From: Symbiodinium natans
Taxonomy: Eukaryota > Sar > Dinophyceae > Suessiales > Symbiodiniaceae
DNA length: 64,000 bases
Direction of reading: 5' to 3'
Assembly: GCA_905221605.1 (NCBI GenBank)
Contig: CAJNDS010002557.1
Coordinates: 1,126,132 to 1,190,131 of the forward strand
Every line of letters starts with the position of its first letter. Position 1 is the stretch's first letter. The position numbers were made by a program, and so were the translations under genes. The notes beneath the pieces were generated by a model that did no database searches, had not been told where the DNA came from, and saw only the letters and a program-made list of their open reading frames with translations. Positions 62,822 through 64,000 of this stretch are shown piece after piece.

Positions 62822-62903
62822 ATGTCATTACCAGGATGGGCTACTATACCCTATAGTATCCCCTTTAAAAAGGCCCTTTATAGGGTTGATTATGGGGATT
62901 AGA
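62822..62903 (-). mobile_element. Dispersed short repeat, family F (reverse copy)
   Basis: The reverse complement matches 15088-15166 through ATCCCCATAATCAACCCTAT, AAAGGGCCTTTTTAAAGGGG and ATAGTAGCCCATCCTGGTA. A short insertion (ACTATAGGGT) distinguishes it. Confidence 0.75.
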
Positions 62904-63011
62904 AGGCCGAAAAGCCCAGCCTGATACGTTGTAGGAGAGGAGCTCAGAGGAGCGCAACATTCTCAAACCCGAAAGCCCTAAAGCGCTCTCTGAAGCAGCC
63001 CGCTGCGTGTT

Positions 63012-63058
63012 TCCCTAAACCCTAAACCCTAAACCCTAAACCCTAAACGCTAACCCGA
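63012..63058 (-). repeat. Telomere-like tract (CCCTAAA)n
   Basis: Six units just upstream of an exon-like segment. Confidence 0.95.
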
Positions 63059-63075
63059 AACCCTAAACTGGGAAG

Positions 63076-63133
63076 GTCTACACAATTGACCTCGAGGAGC
63101 GCATGGTTCAGGCTCGGTCTGGGGCGGAAAGCG
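63076..63133 (+). CDS. Candidate internal exon, product unknown
   Basis: Acceptor CTGGGAAG, frame VYTIDLEERMVQARSGAES, donor GAAAGCG|GTGTAGGG. VYTIDLEERMV is reminiscent of strand-2 motifs (x-x-x-x-D-x-x) of nucleotide- or SAM-binding folds, which is too little for a name. It lies between a CCCTAAA and a TTTAGGG tract. Confidence 0.4.
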
Positions 63134-63136
63134 GTG

Positions 63137-63290
63137 TAGGGTTTAGGGTTTAGGGTTTAGGGTTTAGGGTTTAGGGTTTAGGGTTTAGGGTTCAGGGTTC
63201 AGGGTTCAGGGTTTAGGGTTTAGGGTTTAGGGTTTAAGTTTAGGGTTTGGGGTTTCGGGTTTGGGGTTAGGGGTTTTGGGGTTTAGGGGT
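63137..63290 (+). repeat. Telomere-like tract (TTTAGGG)~18
   Basis: Perfect at left, with TTCAGGG block and TTTGGGG/TTTCGGG variants to the right. Confidence 0.97.
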
Positions 63291-63453
63291 TTAGGATTCT
63301 AGGGTTCAGGCTTCCTAAACCACCACCCACCCCGCACCCCCGCATAGCAATGAATCTGGTAATCCAGGTGATCTTGAAACAGTTTTGTCGGCCAACCCTA
63401 AGACCTTTGAACCCTTTCAGCCCTCTAACCCTGTAAGCCTAAAGGAGACGCAG

Positions 63454-63543
63454 AATCGAGCTGCTGCGCTCGGGTACACCAACTTGGAGGCAGCTTCCTT
63501 GTTGATCCCTAAGCACTGGAGGCTCACATCCCTAAATCCCTAG
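63454..63543 (+). CDS. Candidate exon, product unknown
   Basis: Acceptor GGAGACGCAG, frame NRAAALGYTNLEAASLLIPK then HWRLTS, reaching TAG at 63541-63543. Strong protein-like composition. No family recognised. Confidence 0.45.
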   Translation, partial: NRAAALGYTNLEAASLLIPKHWRLTSLNP

Positions 63544-63614
63544 GCCCTACACCCCTAAAGCTAAACTCTATACGGCCCTAAAGTCTTTCGTTGCGTGTCT
63601 ACTTGAGGATCCAG

Positions 63615-63731
63615 GCCCTTGTTACGCGGCTGGAAGAAAATAGAACCCCGCCTAGGAACCTGCACATCGCCAAAAATGACATTCAGTCCCTGCGTACCCA
63701 AGAAGACCTCCCAAACCCTAAACAACCCTAA
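63615..63731 (+). CDS. Candidate terminal exon, product unknown
   Basis: Acceptor GAGGATCCAG, frame ALVTRLEENRTPPRNLHIAK then NDIQSLRTQEDLPNP. The stop TAA (63729-63731) falls inside CCCTAAACAACCCTAA, so the last residues would be encoded by telomere-like units. Confidence 0.45.
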   Translation, partial: ALVTRLEENRTPPRNLHIAKNDIQSLRTQEDLPNPKQP

Positions 63732-63737
63732 ACCACC

Positions 63738-63910
63738 CTAAACCCTATAAACCCTGTAAACCCGATAAGCCCCTGTAAACCCTCTAAACCCTATAACCCT
63801 ATTAAACCCTATACACCCCTATAAACCCTACAAACCCTATAAAGCCCTATAAACCCTATAAACCCTATAAAGCCCTATAAATCCCTATGAACCCTATAAA
63901 CCCTACAAAC
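63738..63910 (-). repeat. 9-mer telomere variant (CCCTATAAA)n
   Basis: About fifteen CCCTATAAA-type nonamers with CCCTGTAAA, CCCTACAAA and GCCCTATAAA variants. Confidence 0.93.
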
Positions 63911-64000
63911 CCTGTAGACATCTGTAAACCCTAAACCCTGACACTGCCAAACAGCCCCTGCATCTCTAGGTCCGACATTCTAAACCCATAAACCCTTGAC

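Noticed and set aside
1-64000. True chromosome end
   Set aside because: Telomere-like tracts are short, in both orientations and interrupted throughout; no terminal array is present at either edge.

Overview
The window reads as nuclear DNA of a dinoflagellate, most likely of the Symbiodiniaceae/Suessiales type. Three things support this. (1) Plant/alveolate-type telomere-like repeats (TTTAGGG/CCCTAAA) are scattered throughout. (2) There is a gene with an N-terminal ubiquitin-like domain followed by RCC1/HERC-like 41-residue repeats, a combination I associate with this group. (3) There is a copia-like gag carrying both a CCCH finger and a zinc knuckle. No bacterial, plasmid or CRISPR features were seen.

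Layout. 1-9.6 kb: polypyrimidine-rich complex satellite with heptamer microsatellites, a ~3.09 kb near-identical direct duplication and a 100-N assembly gap. 10.5-14.4 kb: stacked minisatellites (80-100 bp, 31 bp, 87 bp) interleaved with fold-back arrays of the 9-mer TTCGAATAG, including a perfect 49-bp-arm palindrome. 14.4-64 kb: dozens of telomere-like tracts in both orientations, alternating with short high-complexity segments that behave like exons: AG acceptor, open coding-like frame, then a GT donor or a stop. Several neighbouring pairs join in phase across introns made largely of telomere-like repeats. Recognisable or suggestive fragments are a DIM1/KsgA-type rRNA dimethyltransferase (60.6-61.2 kb), and, less surely, cNMP-binding (28.5 kb), WD40 (56.0 kb) and IMPACT/UPF0029 (33.1 kb) pieces. 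Genes lie on both strands, mainly the plus strand.

Best-supported genes and elements. The RCC1-like gene (22243-23876) is interrupted by two short transposon-like inserts. In each, a 4-bp target duplication supplies the GT donor and the element end supplies the AG acceptor, and removal restores the repeat exactly; this is the expected signature of introner-type intron gain. Related short inverted-repeat elements recur as several small families across the window. At 45635-49413 sits a complete LTR element on the minus strand, with identical 167-bp LTRs, a GTACA target duplication, a PPT and a PBS-like site. It carries an intact 884-aa gag but no recognisable protease, integrase or RT: a young gag-only (TR-GAG-like) non-autonomous retrotransposon.

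Limits: exon calls outside the RCC1-like gene and gag rest on splice motifs and frame alone, and family names rest on short motifs read by eye.
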